The notes: generated by a model from the sequence alone, not told the origin. A DNA stretch of 64,000 bases from Erwinia sp. SLM-02 (GCF_037450285.1 NZ_JAQISN010000005.1:248001-312000); one strand, 5' to 3'. Counted from the stretch's first letter, positions 1-9,873 are shown. Made by a program: numbers and translations.

Positions 1-1815
1 GTATTTCTGCGGCCACACCTGATAGACGAAGTCCTGCTCGTCACCAAGGTGTACGCGAAGCTCGAGATGGCCGAGATCTTCCCCTTCCTGCGCCGGCAGG
101 CTTTCCAGCATCACTTTCCCACCGCGCAGCTCCAGCTCCTTCGCCACGTCCTGCATCGCCGGATAAACCACGCCCTGCATCATCTGCTCGGTATAGCGCG
201 AGCCGGGATAGTTCATCAGGCGCGACAGGCGTTTCTTCCAGGTCAGGCGGTCGTGCGCGCTGGCCAGATACGGGGCGGTATCGCGGTTGGCGCTCACCCG
301 GCGGTAATCTTCCACCTTGAGCGATTTATACAAACCGGCCATCACAAAGAAGATCACGAAGCTGAACGGCAGCCCCATAATCACCGTGGCGTTCTGCAGC
401 GCGGAAATACCGTTGGTCATCAGCATACCCAGGGTCAGCAGACCGATGGTGACCGACCAGAAAATACGGATCCAGTTCGGCGCGTCGCTGTTGATGTCCT
501 TGAGTTTGCAGGTGAAGTTACCCAGCACCAGCGATCCTGAATCCGCCGAGGTGACGTAGAACAGCATACCGGTAATGGTGGCAACCGAGGCGCTGAACTT
601 AAAGGCCGGGTACTGCGCCAGCAGGCTGTAGAAGCCGCGTTCGGCGTGGTTCATCACTTCCTGACCGAAACCCGCATCGCCGTGAATAATCTCGTACAGC
701 GCGGCGTTACCAAACACCGACAGCCACAGCAGGGTAAAGGTGAACGGAATAATCAGCGTGCCGAGCACGAACTCACGAATGGTACGGCCGCGTGAAATAC
801 GCGCGAGGAACAGGCCAACAAACGGTGACCAGGCCACCCACCACGCCCAGAAAAACAGCGTCCAGCTGTTCATCCATTCGACCGGGCGATCGAAGGCGAA
901 GGTGTTCAGCGTCATGCCGGTAAAGCGGTTGATGTAGTCCCCGACGTTCAGCACCAGCGCGTTCAGCAGGAATTCGGTGTTGCCGAAGAACAGCACGAAC
1001 AGGATCAGGAACAGCGCCAGCGCCACGTTCAGCTCGGATAAGATGCGGATGCCCTTATCCACCCCGGAGGTGACGGAAATCGTCGCAATCACCACCGACA
1101 GCACGATCAGCGCCGTCTGCGCCCCCAGCCCTTCCGGGATATCAAACAGCACCTTCAGCCCGTAGTTCAGCTGGACCACGCCGATACCGAGCGTGGTGGC
1201 GATGCCGAAAATGGTGCCGATCACGGCGGCGATATCAACGGTGTGGCCGATCGGGCCGTTGATGCGTTTGCCAAAGATCGGGTAAAGCGCGGAGCGAATA
1301 GTCAGCGGCAGATTGTAGCGGTAGCTGAAGTAACCCAGCGCGATGCCCATCAGGGCGTACATCGACCAGCCGGTCAGGCCATAATGGAACAGCGTCCAGA
1401 CCATCGCCTGACGGGCCGCTTCGATCGTCTGCCCCTGGCCTTCCGGCGGCTGCAGATACTGCGTCACCGGTTCGGCTACCGAGAAGAACATCAGATCGAT
1501 ACCGATACCGGCGGCAAACAGCATCGCCGCCCAGCTCAGAATGCTGAACTCCGGCTTCGACTGTTCGGGACCCAGTTTGATCGCCCCGTAGCGCGAACAG
1601 GCCATATAAATCACAAACACCACGTACAGCGTGGCGGCCAGCATGTAATACCAGCCAAACGTGGCGGAAACCCAGTTAACGGCGCGCAGTATCCAGCTCG
1701 CCATGAGGTCGCTGTAGAGAATCGTCATCAGGGAAAACAACAAAATCAGCCCGGCGGACGTGTAAAACACCACGGGATTGATTTTGTCCTTTTCACTGGC
1801 AGGTGGATTATTCAT
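1..1815 (-). CDS. betT: BetT high-affinity choline transporter (BCCT family), 3' end outside window
   Basis: This is an inner-membrane choline importer of the betaine/choline/carnitine transporter family, driven by a cation gradient. It feeds BetA and BetB. The reading frame starts MNNPPASEKDKINPV and is open for 605 codons to the window edge, so the last part of the roughly 680-residue BetT is missing. Visible family signs are many hydrophobic helices, the conserved stretch GIDLMFFSVAEP near residue 95, and a tryptophan-rich helix (FFWAWWVAWSPF) near residue 330. The beginning of the long hydrophilic C-terminal tail typical of BetT, which senses osmolarity in E. coli, is present. It is divergent from betI, and a 14-bp palindrome lies in the shared promoter region. 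Confidence 0.95.
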   Translation of the reverse strand, partial: MNNPPASEKDKINPVVFYTSAGLILLFSLMTILYSDLMASWILRAVNWVSATFGWYYMLAATLYVVFVIYMACSRYGAIKLGPEQSKPEFSILSWAAMLFAAGIGIDLMFFSVAEPVTQYLQPPEGQGQTIEAARQAMVWTLFHYGLTGWSMYALMGIALGYFSYRYNLPLTIRSALYPIFGKRINGPIGHTVDIAAVIGTIFGIATTLGIGVVQLNYGLKVLFDIPEGLGAQTALIVLSVVIATISVTSGVDKGIRILSELNVALALFLILFVLFFGNTEFLLNALVLNVGDYINRFTGMTLNTFAFDRPVEWMNSWTLFFWAWWVAWSPFVGLFLARISRGRTIREFVLGTLIIPFTFTLLWLSVFGNAALYEIIHGDAGFGQEVMNHAERGFYSLLAQYPAFKFSASVATITGMLFYVTSADSGSLVLGNFTCKLKDINSDAPNWIRIFWSVTIGLLTLGMLMTNGISALQNATVIMGLPFSFVIFFVMAGLYKSLKVEDYRRVSANRDTAPYLASAHDRLTWKKRLSRLMNYPGSRYTEQMMQGVVYPAMQDVAKELELRGGKVMLESLPAQEGEDLGHLELRVHLGDEQDFVYQVWPQKY

Positions 1816-1918
1816 CAATTACCTCTGGTTTTGACTCAACAAAAGAATTAACAACAATTACTTGCGGTTCGTAACGAATCGCCTGCAACACATACATACT
1901 AGCAACAAAACATTTTAT

Positions 1919-1932
1919 ATTGAACGTTCAAT
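1919..1932. promoter_or_regulatory. BetI operator candidate in the betT-betI divergent promoter
   Basis: ATTGAACGTTCAAT is a perfect 14-bp palindrome midway between the divergent betT and betI starts. TetR-type BetI is known to repress both bet promoters in E. coli and to be relieved by choline. Position and symmetry fit that site; the assignment is by inference. Confidence 0.7.
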
Positions 1933-1980
1933 CAATAAAAAGTTACACTAGGGTCTCGTTTTACTCGTGGAGTTGAGGAT

Positions 1981-2571
1981 ATGCCAAAGGTAGGGATGCA
2001 GCCAATCAGGCGGAGACAGCTGATAGATGCCACGCTGAATACCATCAATGAAGTCGGCATTAACGATGCCACCATTGTGCAGATTGCAAAGCGGGCTGGC
2101 GTGTCTACCGGCATCATCAGCCACTACTTCAAAGACAAGAACGGTCTGCTGGAAGCGACCATGCGTGATGTGACCCGCCAGCTGCGCGACGCCGTGGCGG
2201 CACGGCTGGAAAAACTGGCCGGTGCCGGGGCAGAGGCCCGGCTGTGTGCCATCGTTGAAGGGAACTTTGATAAAACGCAGGTCCACAGCGCCGCCATGAA
2301 GGCCTGGCTGGATTTCTGGTCCAGCAGCATGCATCAGCCTTCATTACACCGCCTGGAGCGGGTCAGCAGCGGCAGGCTGTTCAGCATGTTAGTGGTGGAA
2401 TTTCGCAGGGAACTGCCGCGAGAAGCGGCGCGCATTGCCGGGCACGGACTGGCCTCGCTGATTGATGGCCTCTGGCTACGTGCCGCGCTAAGCGGCAAAC
2501 CGTTTGACGAAGAGCTGGCGCTGACGCTGACCAGCCGCTTTATTCGTCAACAGCTTGCACGAACCGAATAA
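1981..2571 (+). CDS. betI: BetI, TetR-family repressor of the bet genes
   Basis: This is a choline-responsive repressor of betT and betIBA. The 196 residues match the usual BetI length of about 195. The N-terminus MPKVGMQPIRRRQLIDATL is nearly that of E. coli BetI, followed by the TetR helix-turn-helix (IAKRAGVSTGIISHYFKDKNG, about residues 31-51) and the conserved C-terminal ligand domain with SSMHQP and LIDGLWLRAALSGKP. The ATG at 1981 follows a purine-rich GTGGAGTTGAGG stretch. It is the first gene of betIBA, with betB starting 18 bp after its stop. Confidence 0.96.
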   Translation: MPKVGMQPIRRRQLIDATLNTINEVGINDATIVQIAKRAGVSTGIISHYFKDKNGLLEATMRDVTRQLRDAVAARLEKLAGAGAEARLCAIVEGNFDKTQVHSAAMKAWLDFWSSSMHQPSLHRLERVSSGRLFSMLVVEFRRELPREAARIAGHGLASLIDGLWLRAALSGKPFDEELALTLTSRFIRQQLARTE

Positions 2572-2589
2572 CCTGAGAAAGGAGATACC

Positions 2590-4062
2590 ATGTCACGATT
2601 CCCGGAGCAGAAACTCTATATTGATGGCGGCTACGTCGCAGCAGAAAGCGGTGAGCGTTTTGACACCATCAACCCCGCTAACGGTGAAGTGCTGGCCCAG
2701 GTGCATGCCGCCGGTGCCGCCGACGTCGATCGCGCCGTGAACGCCGCGCGTAAAGGCCAGAAAATCTGGGCCGCGATGACCGCCATGGAACGCTCACGCA
2801 TTTTACGCCGTGCGGTAGACATCCTGCGCGAGCGCAACGACGCGCTGGCGGAGCTGGAAACCCTCGACACCGGTAAACCGCTGAGCGAAACCGCCAGCGT
2901 CGATATCGTTACCGGTGCGGACGTGCTGGAGTATTACGCCGGTCTGGCCCCGTCGCTGGAAGGCCAGCAGATCCCCCTGCGTGAAACCTCATTCGTTTAC
3001 ACCCGCCGCGAACCGCTGGGCGTGGTGGCCGGCATCGGCGCGTGGAACTACCCGATCCAGATTGCCCTGTGGAAATCCGCCCCGGCGCTGGCCGCCGGTA
3101 ACGCGATGATCTTCAAACCGAGCGAAGTCACCCCGCTGACCGCGCTGAAACTGGCCGAAATCTATACCGAGGCGGGCGTGCCGGACGGCGTGTTTAACGT
3201 GCTGCCGGGCATCGGTGCGGTCACCGGACAGCTGCTGACCGAGCATCCGGGCATCGATAAAGTCTCCTTCACCGGTGGCGTGGTCAGCGGCAAGAAGGTG
3301 ATGGCCAACGCCGCAGGCTCGACCCTGAAAGAGGTGACGATGGAGCTGGGCGGTAAATCGCCGCTGATCATCTTCGACGACGCCGATCTGGATCTGGCGG
3401 CGGATATCGCCATGATGGCCAACTTCTACAGTTCAGGCCAGGTCTGCACCAACGGCACCCGCGTGTTTATTCCTTCGGCCCTCAAGAGCGCGTTTGAAGC
3501 CAAAATCCGCTTCCGCGTTTCCCGCATTCGCGCCGGTGACCTCAACGATCCGCAAACCAACTTCGGCCCGCTGGTCAGCTTCGCCCATCGTGACAACGTA
3601 ATGCGCTTTATCGACAGCGGCAAGGCCGAAGGCGCACGCGTGCTGTGCGGCGGCGAGCGCTTAACCGGCGAAGGCTTCGACGACGGCGCGTGGGTGGCAC
3701 CGACCGTATTTACCGACTGCAGCGACGAGATGACCATCGTCCGTGAAGAGATCTTCGGGCCGGTGATGTCGATCCTCAGCTACGACGAGGAAGAGGAAGT
3801 GATTCGCCGCGCCAACGGCACCGAATTCGGCCTGGCCGCCGGCGTGGTCACCCGCGACCTGAACCGCGCGCACCGCGTGATCCACCAGCTTGAGGCCGGT
3901 ATCTGCTGGATCAATACCTGGGGCGAGTCCGCTGCTGAAATGCCGGTAGGCGGCTACAAGCACTCGGGCATCGGCCGCGAAAACGGCGTGATGACCCTGC
4001 AAAACTACACGCAGGTCAAGTCAGTACAGATTGAGATGGCCACCTTCCAGTCGGTGTTTTAA
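2590..4062 (+). CDS. betB: BetB, NAD-dependent betaine aldehyde dehydrogenase
   Basis: This cytoplasmic enzyme oxidises betaine aldehyde to the osmoprotectant glycine betaine. It is 490 residues, the same length as E. coli BetB. Aldehyde dehydrogenase hallmarks are present: FTGGVVSG of the coenzyme-binding fold at 227-234, the general base E252 in MELGGKSP, and the nucleophile C286 in GQVCTNGTR. The start has a good ribosome-binding site (GAAAGGAGATACC). It lies between betI and betA with short gaps, as one operon. Confidence 0.97.
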   Translation: MSRFPEQKLYIDGGYVAAESGERFDTINPANGEVLAQVHAAGAADVDRAVNAARKGQKIWAAMTAMERSRILRRAVDILRERNDALAELETLDTGKPLSETASVDIVTGADVLEYYAGLAPSLEGQQIPLRETSFVYTRREPLGVVAGIGAWNYPIQIALWKSAPALAAGNAMIFKPSEVTPLTALKLAEIYTEAGVPDGVFNVLPGIGAVTGQLLTEHPGIDKVSFTGGVVSGKKVMANAAGSTLKEVTMELGGKSPLIIFDDADLDLAADIAMMANFYSSGQVCTNGTRVFIPSALKSAFEAKIRFRVSRIRAGDLNDPQTNFGPLVSFAHRDNVMRFIDSGKAEGARVLCGGERLTGEGFDDGAWVAPTVFTDCSDEMTIVREEIFGPVMSILSYDEEEEVIRRANGTEFGLAAGVVTRDLNRAHRVIHQLEAGICWINTWGESAAEMPVGGYKHSGIGRENGVMTLQNYTQVKSVQIEMATFQSVF

Positions 4063-4084
4063 TCCCAGCTTAGAGGAGCAACTC

Positions 4085-5761
4085 ATGGAATTTGATTACA
4101 TTATTATCGGTGCGGGTTCGGCAGGTAACGTGCTGGCCACCCGCCTGACCGAAGACGCAAACACGAACGTGCTGCTGCTGGAAGCGGGCGGCCCGGACTA
4201 TCGCTTTGATTTTCGCACGCAGATGCCGGCGGCGCTGGCCTTCCCGCTGCAGGGGAAACGCTATAACTGGGCCTATGAAACCGACCCGGAGCCGCACATG
4301 AACAACCGCCGGATGGAGTGCGGACGCGGTAAAGGCCTGGGCGGATCGTCACTGATTAACGGCATGTGCTACATCCGCGGCAATGCGCTGGATCTCGACG
4401 GCTGGGCGCAGCAGCCCGGCCTGGAGAACTGGAGCTACCTCGACTGCCTGCCGTACTACCGCAAGCTGGAAAACCGCGACACCGGGGCCAACGACTGGCA
4501 CGGCGGCGACGGCCCGGTCAGCATCACCACGCCGAAGGCGGGCAACAATCCGCTGTTCGCCGCGATGGTGGAAGCGGGCGTGCAGGCCGGTTATCCGCGC
4601 ACCGAAGACCTGAATGGCTATCAGCAGGAAGGTTTCGGCCCGATGGATCGCTTCGTGACGCCGAAAGGCCGCCGTTCCAGCACCGCACGCGGCTATCTGG
4701 ACCAGGCGAAACCGCGTCCGAACCTGAAAATCATCACCCACGCGCTGACCAACCGCATCGTGTTCGACGGTAAACGCGCCGTGGGCGTGGAATATCTGGT
4801 GGGTGACGGCGATACGCTGCATCGCGCCGACGCCCGTAAAGAGGTGCTGCTCTCCGCCGGGGCGATTGCCTCGCCGCAGATCCTGCAGCGCTCCGGCGTC
4901 GGCCCGGCCGAACTGTTAAAGCAGTTTGACATCCCGCTGGTGCACGACCTGCCCGGCGTGGGCGAGAACCTGCAGGATCACCTGGAAATGTATCTGCAGT
5001 ACGAGTGCAAAGAGCCGGTTTCGCTTTATCCGGCGCTCAAATGGTGGAACCAGCCGAAAATCGGCGCGGAGTGGCTGTTTAACGGCACCGGTATCGGCGC
5101 CAGCAACCAGTTTGAAGCCGGTGGCTTTATCCGCAGCGACGCCGCGTTTGCCTGGCCGAACATTCAGTATCACTTCCTGCCGGTGGCGATTAACTACAAC
5201 GGCTCCAACGCGGTCGAAGCCCACGGCTTCCAGTGCCACGTCGGGTCGATGCGCTCCAAAAGCCGCGGCCGCGTGCAGCTGAAATCCCGCGACCCGCGCC
5301 AGCACCCGAGCATTCTGTTTAACTACATGGCGGATGAAGAGGACTGGATTGAATTCCGCGCGGCGATCCGCATCACCCGCGAGATTATCAATCAGCCCGC
5401 GCTGGATGCCTTCCGTGGTAAAGAGATCAGCCCCGGTGACGCGTACCAGACCGACGCAGAGCTGGATGAGTTCGTGCGCAACCACGGCGAGACGGCCTAC
5501 CACCCGTGCGGCACCTGCAAAATGGGTAACGACGAGATGGCGGTGGTTGACGGGGAAGGGCGCGTGCATGGCCTGGACGGCCTGCGCGTGGTGGACGCTT
5601 CGATTATGCCGCTGATTATCACCGGCAACCTGAATGCCACCACCATTATGATCGGTGAAAAGATTGCCGACGCTGTTCGCGGCCGCACGCCGCTGCCGCG
5701 CAGCACCGCCGACTATTACGTGGCGGGCGATGCGCCGGTACGCGGCAAGCCTTTGCGTTAA
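4085..5761 (+). CDS. betA: BetA, choline dehydrogenase (GMC flavoprotein)
   Basis: This is a membrane-associated FAD enzyme that oxidises choline to betaine aldehyde, and further to betaine in vitro. The start at 4085 (MEFDYIIIGAGSAGNVLA) is chosen because AGAGGAG lies just upstream and the GxGxxG dinucleotide fold begins a few residues in, as in E. coli BetA. An upstream in-frame ATG would add 18 unrelated residues overlapping betB. The protein is 558 residues. The C-terminal GMC signature with the catalytic histidine is HPCGTCKMG at about 473. It is the last gene of betIBA. Confidence 0.96.
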   Translation: MEFDYIIIGAGSAGNVLATRLTEDANTNVLLLEAGGPDYRFDFRTQMPAALAFPLQGKRYNWAYETDPEPHMNNRRMECGRGKGLGGSSLINGMCYIRGNALDLDGWAQQPGLENWSYLDCLPYYRKLENRDTGANDWHGGDGPVSITTPKAGNNPLFAAMVEAGVQAGYPRTEDLNGYQQEGFGPMDRFVTPKGRRSSTARGYLDQAKPRPNLKIITHALTNRIVFDGKRAVGVEYLVGDGDTLHRADARKEVLLSAGAIASPQILQRSGVGPAELLKQFDIPLVHDLPGVGENLQDHLEMYLQYECKEPVSLYPALKWWNQPKIGAEWLFNGTGIGASNQFEAGGFIRSDAAFAWPNIQYHFLPVAINYNGSNAVEAHGFQCHVGSMRSKSRGRVQLKSRDPRQHPSILFNYMADEEDWIEFRAAIRITREIINQPALDAFRGKEISPGDAYQTDAELDEFVRNHGETAYHPCGTCKMGNDEMAVVDGEGRVHGLDGLRVVDASIMPLIITGNLNATTIMIGEKIADAVRGRTPLPRSTADYYVAGDAPVRGKPLR

Positions 5762-5776
5762 TTCTCTTCCGCTCAG

Positions 5777-5817
5777 ACCCCGGGTGGCGTGGAGCAGGGA
5801 TGCTCACGGCACGGGGT
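5777..5817. terminator. Nested hairpin between convergent betA and diguanylate cyclase genes
   Basis: An outer stem ACCCCG/CGGGGT encloses an inner GAGCA/TGCTC hairpin in the gap between the two convergent genes. There is no clear T-run, so it is terminator-like by position only. Confidence 0.35.
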
Positions 5818-5843
5818 TAATTCGCTAACTGACCGTTTCGAAA

Positions 5844-7223
5844 TCAAAACCGCTCTATCCGGTTTCTGCCGTTGCGCTTCGCGGCGTAAAGGGCAGCATC
5901 GGCATTGTTCAGCAGCAGGTTGTAGTCGGGATGGCCGTTATGGATCGCGTAGCCGATACTGACGGTGATCTGGATGGTTTCCCCCGGCAGCACTTCAAAA
6001 GGGGTACTGGTGATCGTTCTTCTGATCCGCTCCAGCGAGGTGCGGGCGTCGAACTCGCCGGCCTCCACCAGAATCAGCAGAAACTCTTCCCCGCCGTAGC
6101 GGAACAGATAGTCGCTGGAGCGGATATTATCGCCCAGCAGACCAGCAATATGCATCAGGGCGCGATCGCCAACGGGATGGCCCCATTTGTCATTAATCTT
6201 CTTGAAATAGTCGGCATCAATAATCGCCACGCTCAGCGGCAGCTTATTTTCAATCGCCAGACTCACCTCATGTTTTAATATCGTCGGCAGATAGCGTTTA
6301 TTCAGCAGATTAGTCAGCGCATCTTTGCCGTCCTTCATATTCGCGGCGTCGCTGAATAACATTTCCAGATTCATGTGTATCTGCTGGCAGTTGGAATGAA
6401 TGACGCGCAGCAGTTCCTGCGTTTGTTTTACTTCCAGCTCCACGCCGGCATCAACGGCCAGTAATTCCTGGTCGATCGCCTCAATGAACTGGCGAATTTC
6501 ACTCACTTTGCGATCTTCACCGAAATTCTTCACGCATTTGTGCCGGAACCACAGGCCAAACCCGGAACTGGAGAGGCTGATTAACGATTCGGTCTTCCTG
6601 GCGCCGCTGATCAGATCGTACATCACGCCGTTTTCCCAGCTCGATAACGCCGCCTGCTGCTTGCCCTGTTCGAGGTCCGAATTGTTCATCAGCACGTGCA
6701 GCCGATAGGACTCTTCGTTCTGCGTGGCGCGATGATGAGACATCGCATAAGCGTGACTCATGAGTTCAATCGCCATATCAATCGCCATTGATGAGTAATG
6801 TTTCACTTCAAAAATGACCGCACGATCGGCGTCATACTCTTTCAGATACTGGTAAATGCCATATTTAATCTGACGGGAGCCGCGCTGAACAAACTGGATG
6901 GGGATGCCGATCCGCGCATGCACGCCGCCGATGTGGTACTGCTGTTTCGCCAGCGGCTCCAGCTCGTCGGTCTTCACGCAGAGCACGGCTTTGAGCCATT
7001 TAATCAGCGAGCGGCTCAGCTGGACCTGCACCAGCTCGTAAGAAAGATGCGTGGCGGTATCGGGATCTTTCAACATGCTGTCATAGAATTTGCCGGTCAG
7101 ATTTTCTGACTCGGACTCAGCGATTTGAGATAATAACGCTACGGTATCCTCGCGCAGACTCGCTCTCAGGGGAATCCATTCATTAAGAATAACTGATATG
7201 TACTGCTCTATCTCGTGCTGCAT
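5844..7223 (-). CDS. Globin-coupled sensor diguanylate cyclase, DosC-like
   Basis: This protein makes cyclic di-GMP under control of a haem globin domain that senses oxygen or another gas. Residues 1-155 resemble the DosC (YddV) globin. H102 in GGVHARIGIP sits where the proximal haem histidine lies in DosC. A middle helical linker follows. The C-terminal cyclase carries the active-site motif GGEEF at 377-381 and an inhibitory-site RSSD ending five residues before it, so both catalysis and product inhibition look intact. Its 459 residues compare with about 460 for DosC. No phosphodiesterase partner (DosP) is adjacent, unlike in E. coli. It is divergent from iutA. The family is clear, while the gas sensed and the output are unknown. 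Confidence 0.88.
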   Translation of the reverse strand: MQHEIEQYISVILNEWIPLRASLREDTVALLSQIAESESENLTGKFYDSMLKDPDTATHLSYELVQVQLSRSLIKWLKAVLCVKTDELEPLAKQQYHIGGVHARIGIPIQFVQRGSRQIKYGIYQYLKEYDADRAVIFEVKHYSSMAIDMAIELMSHAYAMSHHRATQNEESYRLHVLMNNSDLEQGKQQAALSSWENGVMYDLISGARKTESLISLSSSGFGLWFRHKCVKNFGEDRKVSEIRQFIEAIDQELLAVDAGVELEVKQTQELLRVIHSNCQQIHMNLEMLFSDAANMKDGKDALTNLLNKRYLPTILKHEVSLAIENKLPLSVAIIDADYFKKINDKWGHPVGDRALMHIAGLLGDNIRSSDYLFRYGGEEFLLILVEAGEFDARTSLERIRRTITSTPFEVLPGETIQITVSIGYAIHNGHPDYNLLLNNADAALYAAKRNGRNRIERF

Positions 7224-7582
7224 AACTCTACACCAGGAAGAATATAGATGATTTTAAAAGCAACTTTATCATGTACTCAGCAGAAAATGCTAATAAAGAT
7301 CATTTATTTCATGATGTTGGAATTTTTAGCGATAAGAATATTATCAGATAAATAAATCTGATTTATTGAAGAGAAAGCCGGGCGAGGCCCTATTTTTCTG
7401 ATGCTATCCCGCATGGATAAATGCTCGTTTAGTTGCATTTCACCGCCGTCATAAATACGAATTTAATTCCCTTACGCGCATTATTTCCCCTCTGCGTCCG
7501 CCTCCTGTCTGGGCGTGTTTCTCCTTGTCCCCGATCGTCACGTTGTTACAAATGGTGTTTACATGTTAATAAGTATTAATAT
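7224..7582. other. Upstream region of the diguanylate cyclase and iutA; no gene seen
   Basis: This AT-rich spacer separates two divergent genes. Promoters for both must lie here or in the Fur-box segment that follows. No convincing small gene, repeat or RNA was recognised. Confidence 0.5.
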
Positions 7583-7601
7583 AATAAAAGTTATCATTAT
7601 C
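7583..7601. promoter_or_regulatory. Fur box upstream of iutA
   Basis: The 19-bp stretch ending ATCATTATC matches 14 of 19 positions of the Fur consensus GATAATGATAATCATTATC, with an intact right arm. It lies about 75 bp before the iutA start, as expected for iron repression. Confidence 0.75.
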
Positions 7602-7675
7602 GCTAGCAGGTATGATTTTTATCGGCTGGAGGACGCTGACAGCCGCATTTTTCTCCTTATAAGGGAATTTATGAC

Positions 7676-9865
7676 ATGAAGTACCGTTTTCTCTGGGCTT
7701 TAAATCCTTGTTTACTGATGATGTGTTCCACCGGGAGCTGGGCGGAGGGGCAGAAAGACGACACGCTGGTGGTTGCCGCCAGCCGCGCAAACCACAGCGT
7801 GACCGATATGGCGCAAACCACCTGGGTAATAGAGCAGGGCGAAATCGAGCAGCAGGTACAGGGCGGGAAAGAGCTGAAAGAAGTGCTGGCGCAGCTGATC
7901 CCCGGTATGGATGTCAGCAGCCAGGGGCGGACCAACTACGGCATGAATATGCGCGGCCGCTCGATGATGGTGATGGTTGACGGTGTGCGCCTGAACTCCT
8001 CGCGCAGCGACAGCCGCCAGCTGGACTCCATCGATCCGTTTAATATTTCACGCATTGAAGTCATTTCCGGTGCCACCTCGCTGTACGGCGGCGGCAGCAC
8101 CGGCGGCCTGATCAACATCGTCACTAAAAAGGGCCAGACGGGTACCCAGGTTGAATTCCAGACCGGGCTGAAAAGCGGCTTTAACAGCCATAACGATCGT
8201 GACGAAAATATTGCCGCTGCGGTCAGCGGCGGTGATGAAAAAGCCTCCGGGCGCGTATCGGTGGCGTATCAGCGCTACGGCGGCTGGTATGACGGCAAAG
8301 GCAACGAAGTTATCATCGATAATACCCAGACCGGCCTGCAGTATTCAGACCGACTGGATCTGATGGGCACCGGCACGATCAATATCGACGAGACCCAGCA
8401 GCTACAGCTGACCACGCAGTATTACAAAAGCCAGTCCGACGGTAAGCACGGCCTGTATCTGGGAGAAAACTTCTCGGCGGTCACCGGCACCGGAAGTGCG
8501 TACAACCAGGGCAACCTGGACTCCGACCGGCTGCCGGGCACCGAACGCCACCTGATTAACCTGCAGTACGCCAATACCGATTTCTGGGGCCAGGACCTGG
8601 TGGCTCAGATTTACTATCGTGATGAAAGCCTGAGCTTCTATCCATTCCCGACGCTTTCTGCCGGTAAAGTTACGTCGATTGGCGCCTCGCAGCAGAAAAC
8701 CGATTTCTACGGCGGCAAGCTGACCATCAACAGCAAACCGCTGGACGACCTGACACTCACCTGGGGTCTGGATGCTGAGCACGAAACCTTCGATGCCAAT
8801 CAGCAGTTCTTCAACCTTGCCCGGGCCGCAGAAAGCGGCGGCATGAAACTGGACAATGCCTATAACGTCGGCCGCTATCCGGGCTACAGCATCACCAACG
8901 TTGCCCCGTTCCTGCAAAGCAGCTACGACATTGCCGCGATTACCCTGAGCGGCGGCGTGCGCTATCAGTACACCGAAAACAAGGTTGAGGATTTCGTTGG
9001 CTACGCCCAGCAGCAGGCTATCGCCAGCGGCAAAGCGACCTCCGCCGATGCCGTGCCGGGTGGCAAAACCGATTACAACAATCTGCTGTTCAACGCGGGG
9101 ATCCTCGGCCATCTGACGGATCGCCAGCAGCTGTGGTTTAACTTTTCACAGGGCTTTGAGCTGCCGGACCTGGCAAAGTATTACGGCTCTGGCACTTATC
9201 AGCTGAACAACGGCCACTACAACCTGCTTAACAGCGTCAACGTCAACGACTCCAAACTTGATGGTATTAAGGTCGATTCCTATGAGCTGGGCTGGCGCCT
9301 GATCGGCGATAACCTGCGCACGCAGATCGCCGGGTACTATTCGCTGTCGGATAAAACCATCAGCATCAACAAATCCGATATGACCATTAATATCGATGAC
9401 GATAAGCGCCGGATTTACGGCGTGGAAGGGCAGGTGGACTACTTCTTCGACGACGGTGAATGGAGTACCGGTGCCAACTTTAACGCCATAAAATCTGAAA
9501 CCCGCGTTGACGGCCAGTGGAAGAAACTGACCGTAGACAGCGCCAGCCCGTCGAAGGTCAGTGCATGGGTCGGCTGGGCACCGGGTGACTGGACGCTGCG
9601 TCTGCAAAGCACCCAGACCTTCTCGCTGTCCGACGAGGCCGGTAAGAAAATCGACGGCTACAACACCGTGGATCTGCTGGGAAGCTACGCGCTGCCGGTC
9701 GGCAAGCTGAGCTTCAGCGTTGAAAACCTGCTGGACGAGGATTACACCACCGCATGGGGACAGCGTGCGCCGGGGCTCTACAGCCCGACCTACGGGGCTG
9801 CTGGGCTGTATACCTATAAGGGCCGGGGCCGGACGTTTGGCCTGAACTATTCGGTATTGTTCTGA
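7676..9865 (+). CDS. iutA: IutA, ferric aerobactin TonB-dependent receptor
   Basis: This outer-membrane receptor imports ferric aerobactin with TonB energy. A signal peptide (to about residue 23, ...STGSWA) precedes a TonB box-like DTLVV, a plug domain with GMNMRGR and DGVRLNSSRSDSRQLDS, then a 22-strand barrel ending in LNYSVLF. Blocks such as RTNYGMNMRG, SLYGGGSTGGLINIVTKKG and KVDSYELGWR are shared with E. coli IutA from memory, and the length (729 against about 731) agrees. A Fur box lies upstream. The aerobactin synthesis genes iucABCD that usually accompany iutA are absent, so it may serve to take up aerobactin made by others or at another locus. Confidence 0.94.
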   Translation: MKYRFLWALNPCLLMMCSTGSWAEGQKDDTLVVAASRANHSVTDMAQTTWVIEQGEIEQQVQGGKELKEVLAQLIPGMDVSSQGRTNYGMNMRGRSMMVMVDGVRLNSSRSDSRQLDSIDPFNISRIEVISGATSLYGGGSTGGLINIVTKKGQTGTQVEFQTGLKSGFNSHNDRDENIAAAVSGGDEKASGRVSVAYQRYGGWYDGKGNEVIIDNTQTGLQYSDRLDLMGTGTINIDETQQLQLTTQYYKSQSDGKHGLYLGENFSAVTGTGSAYNQGNLDSDRLPGTERHLINLQYANTDFWGQDLVAQIYYRDESLSFYPFPTLSAGKVTSIGASQQKTDFYGGKLTINSKPLDDLTLTWGLDAEHETFDANQQFFNLARAAESGGMKLDNAYNVGRYPGYSITNVAPFLQSSYDIAAITLSGGVRYQYTENKVEDFVGYAQQQAIASGKATSADAVPGGKTDYNNLLFNAGILGHLTDRQQLWFNFSQGFELPDLAKYYGSGTYQLNNGHYNLLNSVNVNDSKLDGIKVDSYELGWRLIGDNLRTQIAGYYSLSDKTISINKSDMTINIDDDKRRIYGVEGQVDYFFDDGEWSTGANFNAIKSETRVDGQWKKLTVDSASPSKVSAWVGWAPGDWTLRLQSTQTFSLSDEAGKKIDGYNTVDLLGSYALPVGKLSFSVENLLDEDYTTAWGQRAPGLYSPTYGAAGLYTYKGRGRTFGLNYSVLF

Positions 9866-9873
9866 TGATTACT

